A stretch of 64,000 bases of DNA, taken from assembly GCF_001304615.2 (NCBI RefSeq), contig NZ_CP032683.1, positions 806,001 to 870,000 on the forward strand, read 5' to 3'. This DNA is from Methanosarcina flavescens. GTDB lineage: Archaea > Halobacteriota > Methanosarcinia > Methanosarcinales > Methanosarcinaceae. A program made the position numbers and the translations under genes. Under the pieces are notes generated by a model that was not told the DNA's origin, did no database searches, and saw nothing but the letters and a program-made list of their open reading frames with translations. Shown here in pieces: positions 1 to 9,710 of the stretch (the first letter of the stretch is position 1; the number at the start of each line of letters is the position of its first letter).

Positions 1-285
1 TATATGCCTTGACTGTTACCCTTTTGATGACCCGTAAATTCACAATCAGATTTAAAACTATGTCTTCTGAAAAGGTAAAAACATTTCTTAAAAAGGCAAC
101 TTTTCTAATAAACCGCTTGAATGCAAGCCTTTTCAAAAAAAGTTTGACCAAAAACCTTTTGAGAAAAGGTTTTATCGAAAATGGAATGCCTTTTGGATTT
201 GATAACCTTATCCCCAATCCCTATTCGGCATGATCGACAGGCGCAACGAGCGCGACATAACTTATGCTTGAGCCAAAACTCAGGC
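1..285. other. Non-coding DNA at window edge
   Basis: AT-rich sequence before the first credible gene. Short open frames occur on both strands, but they show no domain, no good ribosome-binding site and biased composition. I see no RNA gene or repeat worth naming. Confidence 0.5.
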
Positions 286-687
286 TCATACTTTGGCTTT
301 AGACTTTTCCTCAACCATTGATTTCACTTTATTACCTGATGGCCCTGACCTTAATCTTCTGTAGACGGTGTATTTACCGGTGCCATCATAGGAAACCGCA
401 TACTTACCGTCTTCTCCATCAAAAAACTTGAAGCCGTTTCTGTAAAATGCTGGATATGCTACAACGCGTGGAGGATTAATCGAATAACGCTGGTATATAT
501 TATCGTCGGCGAGAGTTTTAATCCAGTCAGGTATCGCGTCCACCTGCTGATACTTCGTCTGGACATTACGCCCAAGGATTGTATTATAAGCAAGTGAAGC
601 CTGCACTGCAACCGTTATAAGCACTACCTTAAGCAAGAAAACCCCTACAATGAACCCAGCAAGCCATGCAAGCATTAACCAGAGCAT
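286..687 (-). CDS. Hypothetical single-pass membrane protein
   Basis: I do not recognise this protein. It is about 133 residues. One strongly hydrophobic segment covers roughly residues 1-30, rich in Leu, Val, Ala and Gly. A mixed polar domain with many Tyr, Lys and Arg follows, then a basic C-terminus. This suggests an N-terminally anchored protein with most of its mass outside or inside the membrane; orientation is not clear. I chose the ATG at 687 because a GGGGGCTGGT stretch lies just upstream; an in-frame TTG at 702 is an alternative that would add five residues. It stands alone with non-coding DNA on both sides. Confidence 0.55.
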   Translation of the reverse strand: MLWLMLAWLAGFIVGVFLLKVVLITVAVQASLAYNTILGRNVQTKYQQVDAIPDWIKTLADDNIYQRYSINPPRVVAYPAFYRNGFKFFDGEDGKYAVSYDGTGKYTVYRRLRSGPSGNKVKSMVEEKSKAKV

Positions 688-702
688 AATACCAGCCCCC
701 AA

Positions 703-1150
703 AACTTCGGCTTTACTTTTAATTCGTCGTTAGTCTGCGACTACGTGAATATCTTAAACTTTTAACATCCCCACAGCCCTTAGTCGAAGAGCAACACAGT
801 AAATTGATCCCTGAATTGATCCCTGAAATTATGCTTTCAAACATAATAGAGTTTTCTATTATATTTTCTTATTGGAGAATATATATTGAATCTGGATTAT
901 TTATATCAAAAAGATGATTATTTGAATTAGGGAGATTATTTACTGGAAACTATCATGCTAAGCAAAAGCAGGGCCAATAGATTGGTCATAAGTCTTGCTG
1001 TACCTGCAGAGAACAAAAATAGGCGTTTCAATTAGAACACCTGCAACTACATGTTCTTGCACTGCTAAAAGTCTCGGATAACAACCTGAGTAGAGTGTCA
1101 TCAAGTATAATTATGCGCATTGCAGGCGTTGAAAAGTCAGATAAAAATCC
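703..1150. other. Intergenic region, no gene seen
   Basis: About 450 bases without a credible gene. A 12-bp direct repeat (ATTGATCCCTGA, twice) sits near 805-829. The rest is AT-rich and probably holds the promoter of the minus-strand gene ending at 286. Nothing else stands out. Confidence 0.5.
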
Positions 1151-2035
1151 TCAAGGATGGCGGTTAAAATCCCCTGAACTCTGCCTTAACCTGTTTACGA
1201 GGTCTCTGACAGCCTCAGCAACTTGGTATTCCGATGCTCCCCAGTGAACTACAGCACCATCAAAACTCGAGATCTTTACAAGCCCTGAGTTCTCAGACCT
1301 GCAGCAACGCGTAATGAAAGGTTTTGAGGGCATAACTATCTCAGATTTAAAAGGACAGATATTTACAAAGGAATACTCAAGCTCAGGAAAGCGCATCTCA
1401 AAAAGGGTTTTTGAAATCTCGCACCCTACCAGTAGATGTCCGTTCTCCGTTAGTACATCCGAATCCAGGCATTTTCCTTCCAGCCCAGATGCACTGCATG
1501 GGAAAACAGTGTTTTTCCCTTCAAATTGCCTTAGATCAATCACCTTTTCAATAAACCTGACCTGCAGATCCCCGAAGATTCCGCTGGCTTCAAGTTTTCG
1601 AACAACCAGGGAAAGCCAGGAAGGATAAGGAGGGGCAACATCAAGGATTTCGAGTTCAAGGATGCCGGAGAGGTCAGGCTTATGGACAAAAGTAACATGC
1701 CTATCCACACCTGTGAAAATTACCGTGTTCACTTTTTCGGTACAGAGTTTCTCGGCAGTTTCTATCAGGAGCGTGCGGTCTTTTATATTCAGTTCCTGAT
1801 CATATTTCACCACTTCTTCTCCCGAGGCTATTGTCTCAAGAGCTTCAACCTTTCGGAGCAGTCCCTCTCCGCTTTTTTTCACACGATAAATTGCATACTC
1901 TGAGTTGTCGGTCAGGGGGTCTTCTTTTTCGACAATTAGGTAGTCAGTCAGGAAATAGATTGGCTCTTCTGTGCCCGGGCAGAATGATCCTGTAACGCCC
2001 ACATTTTTGTATTCATCAGGAAAAATCATAAGCAT
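1151..2035 (-). CDS. Conserved uncharacterised protein, 294 aa
   Basis: I do not recognise a named family. The 294-residue protein looks soluble: no signal peptide and no membrane segment. It contains several Cys residues in its second half, including C-P-C-S near residue 180 and a C-C-R-S motif near residue 245, which could bind metal, though no classic iron-sulfur spacing is visible. Codon use and composition match neighbouring housekeeping genes, so a real gene is likely. Two ATG codons lie close together at the start; the outer one is taken. It lies downstream of the LeuD/HacB gene on the same strand with about 90 bp between them, so the two may be co-transcribed. Function is unknown. Confidence 0.7.
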   Translation of the reverse strand: MLMIFPDEYKNVGVTGSFCPGTEEPIYFLTDYLIVEKEDPLTDNSEYAIYRVKKSGEGLLRKVEALETIASGEEVVKYDQELNIKDRTLLIETAEKLCTEKVNTVIFTGVDRHVTFVHKPDLSGILELEILDVAPPYPSWLSLVVRKLEASGIFGDLQVRFIEKVIDLRQFEGKNTVFPCSASGLEGKCLDSDVLTENGHLLVGCEISKTLFEMRFPELEYSFVNICPFKSEIVMPSKPFITRCCRSENSGLVKISSFDGAVVHWGASEYQVAEAVRDLVNRLRQSSGDFNRHP

Positions 2036-2125
2036 CGATTGTTTTGGATAATTTGTTTTTCTGAGTGGTTGATTACTCTGAGTGAAAATCGAATTTGATT
2101 CAGTTCCAATATTTATAAGATAAAG

Positions 2126-2626
2126 TTATTCCTTTTGCTCACTCTGGACTTTTTTCCTGTGAGCTACAAGCCCGCCATCAGCCAGTATCTGGAGCAGGAA
2201 ATCTGGTAATTTGTTTCCAGTGAAAGTACCTTTTCCTGGAACTGTAACCTCGCCTTTTAAAAGGTCGACCCTGATCTCGTCACCTTCCTGACATTCAATA
2301 TCTGCTTCTATTAGAGGCAGACCCACATTGATTGCATTTCGGAAAAAGATCCTTGCAAAAGATTTTGCGACTACACAGGCAATGCCCGCATGTTTTAGAG
2401 CGAGTGGAGCCTGTTCTCGTGAGGAACCACAACCGAAGTTGCTGCCTGCCACAATAATATCACCTGGGTTTACCTTTTTTGCAAATTCCGGATCAATACC
2501 TTCCATTGCATGAGCTGCAAACATCTGCATATCCTTGGTCCGCAGGTATTTTCCGGGAATAATCGCATCCGTATCGATATCGTCTCCAAATTTCCATACT
2601 CGGCCTATTATGGGATTTTCCATCAT
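2126..2626 (-). CDS. leuD: Homoaconitase / isopropylmalate dehydratase small subunit
   Basis: Small (swivel-domain) subunit of a heterodimeric aconitase-family hydro-lyase. It works with an iron-sulfur large subunit to isomerise 3-isopropylmalate (leucine synthesis) or homocitrate-type acids (2-oxosuberate and coenzyme B synthesis in methanogens). Visible family marks are the N-terminal [10 protein letters not shown] segment, the substrate loop G-K-Y-L-R-T near residues 26-30, and the G-S-S-R-E-Q-A-P motif near residue 70. The 166-residue length is normal. YLRT is the loop reported for methanogen homoaconitase; isopropylmalate isomerases carry hydrophobic residues there, so HacB is possible. 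No large-subunit gene is in the window. The start is ATG at 2626 or the adjacent ATG at 2623. Confidence 0.9.
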   Translation of the reverse strand: MMENPIIGRVWKFGDDIDTDAIIPGKYLRTKDMQMFAAHAMEGIDPEFAKKVNPGDIIVAGSNFGCGSSREQAPLALKHAGIACVVAKSFARIFFRNAINVGLPLIEADIECQEGDEIRVDLLKGEVTVPGKGTFTGNKLPDFLLQILADGGLVAHRKKVQSEQKE

Positions 2627-2799
2627 ACTTCACCTGCCAGGTAGTTTTTTTAATAGTATATCTAGGTAGCGGGAAAACGAAGCAAAGATTTTGCAAGTCT
2701 AACTCAAAGCAAAGCGGACAATATAGAACCAGGAAAATAAAGGCATAAGGAAAAGTGGAGGAGAAGCAGTAGAGTTAGCAACAGCACACTCCGACTGCT

Positions 2800-5322
2800 T
2801 CAGACCTTTATCTCATCTCCGTTTAACACAGCTTCCTCACTTACCCTTACTTCTTTTGTCGTATTGCCGTAACTCACTACGTAGGGTCCCACAGGTGCAG
2901 TATCGAACTGAGTCTCGCCTTCAATAGGACCCTCAGTTGAATAGGGTACTGTAAACTTGTACCTGCCCTGAGAATCCGCAGTTGTAGACTGCGTGTATTC
3001 AAAGGTACGTCCCTGTCCTGTAAGGATTGTAGCGCTTATTTTGACAGTTTCAGTGGGGGATGCAGTACCTGTTATGTTTGCACCTTTGACATATTCGAAG
3101 ATCTTGACATAACCCGTATGTATCACCGGAATATTGCCTCCGAATACAAGATTATAGACCTGTTTATACACTACCTCATTGGTTTGATATGCCTCAGTCT
3201 CATGAACCATACGGTAATGCTTCATGCCGTTTGCGTCAAAAATGTGCAGCCTTGCTTCCATGGAATTGAAGTATCGGGTAGAAGGTATAGTCTCATACCC
3301 TCTGCCTGTCCAGATAGTTTGATAGTACCCCTCTGTGTCAAGAGTCCAGGCAGGCATTGCCCCAAATATGTCCGTGGCCATTCTGGCATCAGACATTATG
3401 TAACGTGCGCCTGCTTTGTCAGGTCTTGGGTCTATAGCTTCAAGCACAGCATTTCCCTCTTCTTCGGACTGGGCTGTGAAAAAGCTTGCAGCACCTGGCT
3501 GATTTTCTTCCTCAATGCTCACCCTGCGCCCTCCTACACCTGCCTGGAAAGGATTAGCATTGGGCATTCTGTGACCAAAAAACTCGATATAGTGCCCGTA
3601 GTCCCACCAGGACATAACACCGTATGCAGTATTAGGATAATCGAAAAGCTCTCCATCTTTTGGGGCTTCATAGATAGCGTTGAAGTCCATTCCAGGATCG
3701 GGGGTATTTGTCTGAAGCCATAAAGTAGCTTCCATCCAGGGTTCATTGGGGTCATTTGAGCCTTTTGCCTGAAACATTGCAGATCCATATGCTGGATAAA
3801 TCAGAAATACTACTATAGCCAGAACTGCAAGAACTTGCTGTACTTTGACAAATTTAAAAGCATTAGGGATATCTGCAGGCGATCTTACAGCACTTTTGAA
3901 CTTCTGGTCAAGTTCATTCCATTTTACCCTGTCAAGCAGCAGTCCTCCCAGATAAGCACTCAGGATTGAAACATTTATGGAATAGTAATAGGCAAAACGG
4001 TTCTGGCCGTAAATTGCAAGGAGAATTAAAAAGCTCCAGATAAGAACCAGTACTTCTTGAGGCTTTGGTTTTCTGAACAGGCTTGCAGCCAGAACAAGCA
4101 TACCCAGCAGAGAAGCAAGGAAACCTGTAACAGTGAAGTTTGCAAAAGCCTTTGAAAGAGTGAATACGCCACCCTGGTAGAATATGGAACTAGCCTCACC
4201 AATAGTAGAAGGTCCTCCCTGCTGAATCATGAAAACGGTCGTCGGGGCGTGTATAATCAGGGAATAAAGCGAAGGAGATACGATTTTAGTAATTATGAGC
4301 CCGAGAATTCCAGCTCCGAGGATGAGAAGAGGGAAGTAATAAGCCTTTAACTGCTTTATTTTGAACTCCCTTTCAAGAAAACTAAGAGCTGCAAAACCTG
4401 CCATTGTTCCAAGTGCAGTCACCACATGGAACCATGAATAGTAATAAAGGGAAAACCCCATATCAGGATGCACAAAGGGAAGGATAAGTAAAGTGCTTAC
4501 TAAAAACGTGACTATGCCTGCAAACCCCAGATAGTCGCTTGACTCATTGCGGAAATTGTCAAGTATGTACTGGAATACGGCGTAAATGAGAGTGATTAGG
4601 AGGAAAAGAGACCCTCCTGGCCAGGAGAGCTGGTAGGCGGAATACATGACACCAGCAACAACTGAGTACAGTAAAGGCTCTTTCAGGACACGGAGGTTCT
4701 TATTGAGCACATCTTCAAAACGCAGCTTTTTTTCCTTTGCCGAGATGAGAGCGAGAATGAAAAACATCATGAAGAAAGTACTGAATAGCGATTCAGCAAC
4801 ATGGTGGTCTGTAAAACCAATGAGCGAACGGGACAGAAACTGACCCGGAGCAAACGCAATTAGTATCGCAGCTAGAAGCCCTGTTTTACGCCCGCCAAGG
4901 TATTTTCCTATGTAGTAAACAGGAACAACAGTAAGAGCTCCAAGCACTGCAGGAAAATAAGCAGCTATGGTGTTAACCAGTTGGGGACTGGGACTGCCCA
5001 TCCCGAGAACAAAGGAAGTAATAGCTATCATCTGGTCGAATAATGGTCCAAAATGGATATAACTCCCGTAAGGATAATTGGTCATGGGATTGTAAAACAT
5101 CCTGTTGGGGTAATTCTCAAGCAGGACATATAAAGTACGCATATGATACCAGGCATCGTTGGTCGCGAATCTCACGATCCCGCCAGGTAAAAATACAGTA
5201 TCTGAAGGAAGTGTTCTGACCCACAAAGATACAAAACCAATTATCGCAACTGCCAGAGTATAAGGCCAGCTGGATCTTATTTTATCTTGGAATGATGATA
5301 CAGGATGATCCTGAGAACTCAT
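2800..5322 (-). CDS. aglB: Oligosaccharyltransferase AglB (STT3 family), copy 1
   Basis: Catalytic subunit that transfers a lipid-linked glycan to Asn in N-X-S/T sequons on exported proteins such as S-layer protein. The 840-residue protein has an N-terminal cytoplasmic stretch, about a dozen membrane helices to about residue 510, then an exoplasmic C-terminal domain. Catalytic marks: Asp56 in the first loop (N-D-A-W-Y-H), the D-H-H motif at about residue 172, T-I-G-E with Glu376 in the TIXE motif, and W-W-D-Y-G at 572-576. A D-x-x-M-x-x-x-I segment matches the archaeal DM/MI pocket motif. A beta-rich Ig-like tail ends the protein. Start ATG with GGGG upstream. It is one of two tandem, near-duplicate genes. 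Confidence 0.95.
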   Translation of the reverse strand: MSSQDHPVSSFQDKIRSSWPYTLAVAIIGFVSLWVRTLPSDTVFLPGGIVRFATNDAWYHMRTLYVLLENYPNRMFYNPMTNYPYGSYIHFGPLFDQMIAITSFVLGMGSPSPQLVNTIAAYFPAVLGALTVVPVYYIGKYLGGRKTGLLAAILIAFAPGQFLSRSLIGFTDHHVAESLFSTFFMMFFILALISAKEKKLRFEDVLNKNLRVLKEPLLYSVVAGVMYSAYQLSWPGGSLFLLITLIYAVFQYILDNFRNESSDYLGFAGIVTFLVSTLLILPFVHPDMGFSLYYYSWFHVVTALGTMAGFAALSFLEREFKIKQLKAYYFPLLILGAGILGLIITKIVSPSLYSLIIHAPTTVFMIQQGGPSTIGEASSIFYQGGVFTLSKAFANFTVTGFLASLLGMLVLAASLFRKPKPQEVLVLIWSFLILLAIYGQNRFAYYYSINVSILSAYLGGLLLDRVKWNELDQKFKSAVRSPADIPNAFKFVKVQQVLAVLAIVVFLIYPAYGSAMFQAKGSNDPNEPWMEATLWLQTNTPDPGMDFNAIYEAPKDGELFDYPNTAYGVMSWWDYGHYIEFFGHRMPNANPFQAGVGGRRVSIEEENQPGAASFFTAQSEEEGNAVLEAIDPRPDKAGARYIMSDARMATDIFGAMPAWTLDTEGYYQTIWTGRGYETIPSTRYFNSMEARLHIFDANGMKHYRMVHETEAYQTNEVVYKQVYNLVFGGNIPVIHTGYVKIFEYVKGANITGTASPTETVKISATILTGQGRTFEYTQSTTADSQGRYKFTVPYSTEGPIEGETQFDTAPVGPYVVSYGNTTKEVRVSEEAVLNGDEIKV

Positions 5323-5886
5323 AATTATCCCCTTTAAGAGGTAAATTTTTGCATAAATATATAATTTGTGGAGAAGAAAATCAAATAAATAATATTTGTC
5401 TGACTTAGAAAGTCAATATGCTTATTTATAATTTTATCTAATTCATATTCAGGAATTTTGTACAGTTTCATATTCAGGAACTTTGTACAGTTTTTACTGA
5501 GCCGGTCACGACAATCATCGGAAATGCCAGTATTTCCGAAGAGATCCTTGTTCCTCTGTCCCAGCAGGCTCTCTCAAGCCATTTACTATGGGACAATGCG
5601 TCTTCTAAAAGACACCCTATAAAAGACGCGGCACAAGGGCAATTTCAGTCTGAGACGCCCTAATATATTTGGAATAACTTTATTAATAGTATATAAAAGT
5701 ATATGCAAAAGCGAATTGCATAATTATAAAAGAAAGAATTATTCTTGAAGGTTACAAGATTCTGCAGGAATCTTTACTGGTGAACGCCAGAGAAGAATAA
5801 AAATAAAGATATGAGATAAAGAAAAAGAAATAAGGTGAAGAGTTGTCCTGACCGCATATCTGGAATATTTAGATCTTTATCTCTCT
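5323..5886. other. Intergenic region between the two aglB genes
   Basis: Holds the promoter of aglB copy 1. Two tandem copies of a 25-bp unit lie at 5442-5466 and 5467-5491 (TTCATATTCAGGA core). From about 5502 to 5660 a short plus-strand frame reads as unusually protein-like sequence without a start codon; it may be a decayed gene. The rest is AT-rich. Confidence 0.5.
5442..5491. repeat. 25-bp tandem repeat, two copies
   Basis: Two adjacent copies of a 25-bp unit with one mismatch, in the aglB intergenic region. Each contains CATATTCAGGA and TTTGTACAG. No function can be assigned. Confidence 0.8.
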
Positions 5887-8418
5887 TTAGGTCTTTATTT
5901 CTTCTCCGTTTAACACAGCTTCCTCACTTACCCTTACTTCTTTTGTCGTATTGCCGTAACTCACTACGTAGGGTCCCACAGGTGCAGCATCGAACTGAGT
6001 CTCGCCTTCAATAGGACCCTCAGTTGAATAGGGTACTGTAAACTCGTACCTGCCCTGAGAATCCGCAGTTGTAGACTGCGTGTATTCAAAGGTACGTCCC
6101 TGTCCCGTAAGGATTGTAGCGCTTATTTTGACGGTCTCATTGGGGGAAGCAGTACCTGTTATGTTTGCACCTTTGACGTACTCGAAGATCTTGACGTAAC
6201 CCGTATGTATTTCCGGAATATTGCCTCCAAATATAAGGTTATAGACCTGCTTGTACCAGACTTCATCGGGTCTCGTAGCATAAGGTTCGGTCTCATGAAC
6301 CATACGATACTGCTTCAAGCCATTTCCATCAAATATATGCAGCCTGGATTCCATAGAATTAAAGTACCGAGCTGAGCGAACATACCGATATCCATCTGCT
6401 GTCCAGATAGGTTGATAGTACCCTTCAGTATCAAGGGTCCACTTAGTCATTGGATCAAAAACGCCCGTAGCCATATTGACATCAGACATTATATAACGCG
6501 CTCCTGCTTTGTCAGGTCTGGGGTCTATGGCTTCAAGCACAGCACTTGCCTCTTCTTCAGAAGGGGCTGTGAAAAAGCTTGCAGCACCTGGCTGATTTTC
6601 TTCGTCAATGCTCACCCTGCGCCCTCCTACACCTGCCTGGAAAGGATTAGCATTGGGCATTCTGTGACCAAAAAACTCGATATAGTGCCCGTAGTCCCAC
6701 CAAGACATAACACCATAAGCGGTATCAGGATAATCGAAAAGCTCTCCGTCTTTAGGGGCTTCATAGATAGCGTTGAAGTCCATTCCAGGATCGGGGGTAT
6801 TTGTCTGAAGCCAAAAAGTAGCCTCCGTCCAGGGTGGATTAGGCTCACTACCTATACTTCTTGTATACAGCATAGCTGTGCTGTACACTGGAAGAATTAG
6901 CACGACTACTATGATAAGGATAGCAAGAACATGCCCTAACCTGATAGATTTGAGGAATCCAGGAATATCTTGAGGTGATTTCATATTAGTCCTGAGGCTT
7001 TCTTCGAGCATGTCCCATTTTACTACGCCAAGCAATAATCCTCCTAAATAGGCACTCAGGATTGAAACATTTATAGAATAATAATAGGCAAAACGGTTCT
7101 GGCCGTAAATTGCAAGGAGAATAAAAAAGCTCCAGATAAGGACCAGTACTTCCTGAGGCTTTGGCTTTCTGAACAGGTTTGCAGCCAGAACAAGCATACC
7201 CAGCAAAGAAGCAAGGAAACCAGTAGCCGTGAAATTTGCAAAAACTTTTGCCAGGGTGAAGACATCGTCATAGTAAAATATTGAAGAGACTTCCTGGATT
7301 GTGGAAGGCCCACCCTTCTGGATCCCGAAAACAGTTGTAGGGGCGTGTATAACCAGGGAATAAAGGGAGGGAGACGCTAATTTGGTAATTATGAGCCCAA
7401 GAATTCCAGCTCCGAGGATGAGAAGAGGGAAGTAATAAGCCTTTATTTGCTTTCTTTTAAACTCCCTTTCAAGGAAACTCAAAGCTGCAAAACCTGCCAT
7501 TGCCCCAAGCACAGTCACCACATGGAACCATGAATAGTAATAAAGCGAGAAACCCATATCAGGATGCACAAAGGGAAGGATAAGTAAAGTGCTTACTAAA
7601 AACGTGACTATGCCTGCAAACCCCAGATAGTCGCTTGACTCATTGCGGAAATTGTCAAGTATGTACTGGAATACGGTGTAAATGAAAGTGATTAGGAGGA
7701 AAAGAGACCCTCCTGGCCAGGAGAGCTGGTAGGCGGAATACATGACACCAGCAACAACTGAGTACAGTAAAGGCTCTTTCAGGACACGGAGGTTCTTATT
7801 GAACACATCTTCAAAACGCAGCTTTTTTTCCTTTGCCGAGATGAGAGCGAGAATGAAAAACATCATGAAGAAAGTACTGAATAGCGATTCAGCAACATGG
7901 TGGTCTGTAGAACCAATGAGCGAACGGGACAGGAACTGACCCGGAGCAAACGCAATTAGTATCGCAGCTAGAAGCCCTGTTTTACGCCCGCCAAGGTATT
8001 TTCCTATGTAGTAAACAGGAACAACAGTAAGAGCTCCAAGCACTGCAGGAAAATAAGCAGCTATGGTGTTAACCAGTTGGGGACTGGGACTGCCCATCCC
8101 GAGAACAAAGGAAGTAATAGCTATCATCTGGTCGAATAATGGTCCAAAATGGATATAACTCCCGTAAGGATAATTGGTCATGGGATTGTAAAACATCCTG
8201 TTGGGGTAATTCTCAAGCAGGACATATAAAGTACGCATATGATACCAGGCATCGTTGGTCGCGAATCTCACGATCCCGCCAGGTAAAAATACAGTATCTG
8301 AAGGAAGTGTTCTGACCCACAAAGATACAAAACCAATTATCGCAACTGCCAGAGTATAAGGCCAGCTGGATCTTATTTTATCTTGGAATGATGATACAGG
8401 ATGATCCTGAGAACTCAT
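5887..8418 (-). CDS. aglB: Oligosaccharyltransferase AglB (STT3 family), copy 2
   Basis: A paralogue of the adjacent gene with the same role as catalytic N-glycosylation transferase. The 843-residue protein keeps Asp56, D-H-H at about 172, T-I-Q-E (TIXE) and W-W-D-Y-G at about 573-577. The pocket motif reads D-x-x-M-x-x-x-V, with Val in place of the Ile in copy 1. DNA for roughly the first 300 codons and the last 90 codons is almost identical to copy 1. The segments around residues 460-530 and 630-720 differ strongly. This mosaic pattern fits recent duplication or gene conversion with diversification of the exoplasmic domain. The 5' flank (ATG preceded by TTATCCCC read in reverse) is also shared. 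A glycosyltransferase gene lies just upstream on the same strand. Confidence 0.95.
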   Translation of the reverse strand: MSSQDHPVSSFQDKIRSSWPYTLAVAIIGFVSLWVRTLPSDTVFLPGGIVRFATNDAWYHMRTLYVLLENYPNRMFYNPMTNYPYGSYIHFGPLFDQMIAITSFVLGMGSPSPQLVNTIAAYFPAVLGALTVVPVYYIGKYLGGRKTGLLAAILIAFAPGQFLSRSLIGSTDHHVAESLFSTFFMMFFILALISAKEKKLRFEDVFNKNLRVLKEPLLYSVVAGVMYSAYQLSWPGGSLFLLITFIYTVFQYILDNFRNESSDYLGFAGIVTFLVSTLLILPFVHPDMGFSLYYYSWFHVVTVLGAMAGFAALSFLEREFKRKQIKAYYFPLLILGAGILGLIITKLASPSLYSLVIHAPTTVFGIQKGGPSTIQEVSSIFYYDDVFTLAKVFANFTATGFLASLLGMLVLAANLFRKPKPQEVLVLIWSFFILLAIYGQNRFAYYYSINVSILSAYLGGLLLGVVKWDMLEESLRTNMKSPQDIPGFLKSIRLGHVLAILIIVVVLILPVYSTAMLYTRSIGSEPNPPWTEATFWLQTNTPDPGMDFNAIYEAPKDGELFDYPDTAYGVMSWWDYGHYIEFFGHRMPNANPFQAGVGGRRVSIDEENQPGAASFFTAPSEEEASAVLEAIDPRPDKAGARYIMSDVNMATGVFDPMTKWTLDTEGYYQPIWTADGYRYVRSARYFNSMESRLHIFDGNGLKQYRMVHETEPYATRPDEVWYKQVYNLIFGGNIPEIHTGYVKIFEYVKGANITGTASPNETVKISATILTGQGRTFEYTQSTTADSQGRYEFTVPYSTEGPIEGETQFDAAPVGPYVVSYGNTTKEVRVSEEAVLNGEEIKT

Positions 8419-8475
8419 AATTATCCCCTTTAGAAGTAAACTTTACACATTAATGAACAAATACTAAAAAGAAAA

Positions 8476-9630
8476 TTAAACTGATTGTATTAATTCAATG
8501 TAACAGTTTATAATTTTATCCCATTTTTGATCGGGAGTTTCGTAATGCTCTCTTTTGCCGAATCTGCTGAGAATGGTGTTCCTGATAGAATCGGCATCTC
8601 CCGGAGGGACAAAAAAGGTTCCTTTATACTTAGCCATAGATTCTTTCAAACCGCCGACCTCAGAAACAATAACAGGTTTTCCAAAAGACATAGCAATATG
8701 AGCAATTCCACTCTGAGAAGCTCTCAGGTAAGGCAGAACTACTACATCTGCAGCACTGAAATACACATTTACTTTATCATCAGGAATATATTCGTTTATC
8801 AGTGTAATATGATTATAAGATGGAGAGGCTTTAATCTGGTCAAGTAATTCCTTGCGATCTTCCCAGATCTCCCCGACAATAAGCAATCGGCTTTTCTCAA
8901 GAATCTCGGGGGGAAGCTGCTCAAAAGCCCTGATAAGGTAGGGAATTCCTTTATACTTTCGAATCAAACCGAAAGAAAGTATAACAAAGTCATCCTTAAT
9001 TGAGAGACTTCTTCTTGCTTCTTTTATGTCGAGCAGATCCCCATACTGGTCATAAAGCCCATGTGGGATCACATGGATTTTTTCAGGAGAAATAGAATAT
9101 CTTTTTGCAATAAGCTCTTTATCGGATTCGGAATGAGTAATATATGCATCAAGGTTTTTACGGAGCAATTTTCCTGTTGCTTTAGAGTATATGCGGATAG
9201 GAAGTATTGATTCTTCAAAAGGGTCCACTACTTCATGAAATTCGATAATTATTTTCGGTTTATGCAGTAAACCTGCAAACAGCTTCAGCAGAAGCTGCAT
9301 ATGCGCAACTGAAGAAGTCCACCACTGCAGGATTATGATATCCGGCTTTTGGGCTTTAAGAAATTGGTATGCTTGAACCCAGGTCAGTGGATTGTTATAA
9401 TCCATGCCGTCAAATACAGGAATCCCCGGTAGGAAATTCAGGTCGGAGATGTTTTTCCCTACATGGGATTTTCCTGGGAAAAGAAAAGTTGGAAGCAATT
9501 GTCGAAAGCAGACAACTGAAACATCTTTTTCCGCAGACATGGCATTTGCAAGACGTATAGTGTAATAGCTGATACCGCTCAAAAAACGTTTCGAAGGTCC
9601 GACTATGCAAACGCTTTTGTTAGATCTCAT
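8476..9630 (-). CDS. GT4-like glycosyltransferase
   Basis: Probable GT-B fold glycosyltransferase of 384 residues that adds a sugar from a nucleotide donor to a growing surface glycan at the cytoplasmic membrane face. The N-terminal Rossmann domain begins with V-C-I-V-G-P-S. The C-terminal donor domain has the typical L-S-F-G-L-I-R-K-Y-K-G segment near residue 215 and the G-K-P-V-I segment near residue 320. The classic E-x7-E pair of family GT4 is not conserved (the sequence before G-K-P-V-I is S-G-I-A-H-I-A-M-S-F). The donor may therefore differ, or the enzyme may be a divergent branch. It precedes aglB copy 2 by about 60 bp on the same strand. It is divergent from the next transferase, sharing an 80-bp promoter region. 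Confidence 0.85.
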   Translation of the reverse strand: MRSNKSVCIVGPSKRFLSGISYYTIRLANAMSAEKDVSVVCFRQLLPTFLFPGKSHVGKNISDLNFLPGIPVFDGMDYNNPLTWVQAYQFLKAQKPDIIILQWWTSSVAHMQLLLKLFAGLLHKPKIIIEFHEVVDPFEESILPIRIYSKATGKLLRKNLDAYITHSESDKELIAKRYSISPEKIHVIPHGLYDQYGDLLDIKEARRSLSIKDDFVILSFGLIRKYKGIPYLIRAFEQLPPEILEKSRLLIVGEIWEDRKELLDQIKASPSYNHITLINEYIPDDKVNVYFSAADVVVLPYLRASQSGIAHIAMSFGKPVIVSEVGGLKESMAKYKGTFFVPPGDADSIRNTILSRFGKREHYETPDQKWDKIINCYIELIQSV

Positions 9631-9710
9631 TTGCCTAAAACTATCACATTATCTTTATATTAAGCTAATGCATTAATCCGTATAGGTTCCAGTGTAAAAG
9701 AGGTTCAGCC

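Noticed and set aside
9-233. 74-codon frame at the window start
   Set aside because: Lys/Phe/Asn-rich low-information composition and no clear ribosome-binding site.
3118-3723. 201-codon frame opposite aglB copy 1
   Set aside because: A shadow of the aglB coding frame. A similar shadow appears opposite copy 2 because the DNA is duplicated.
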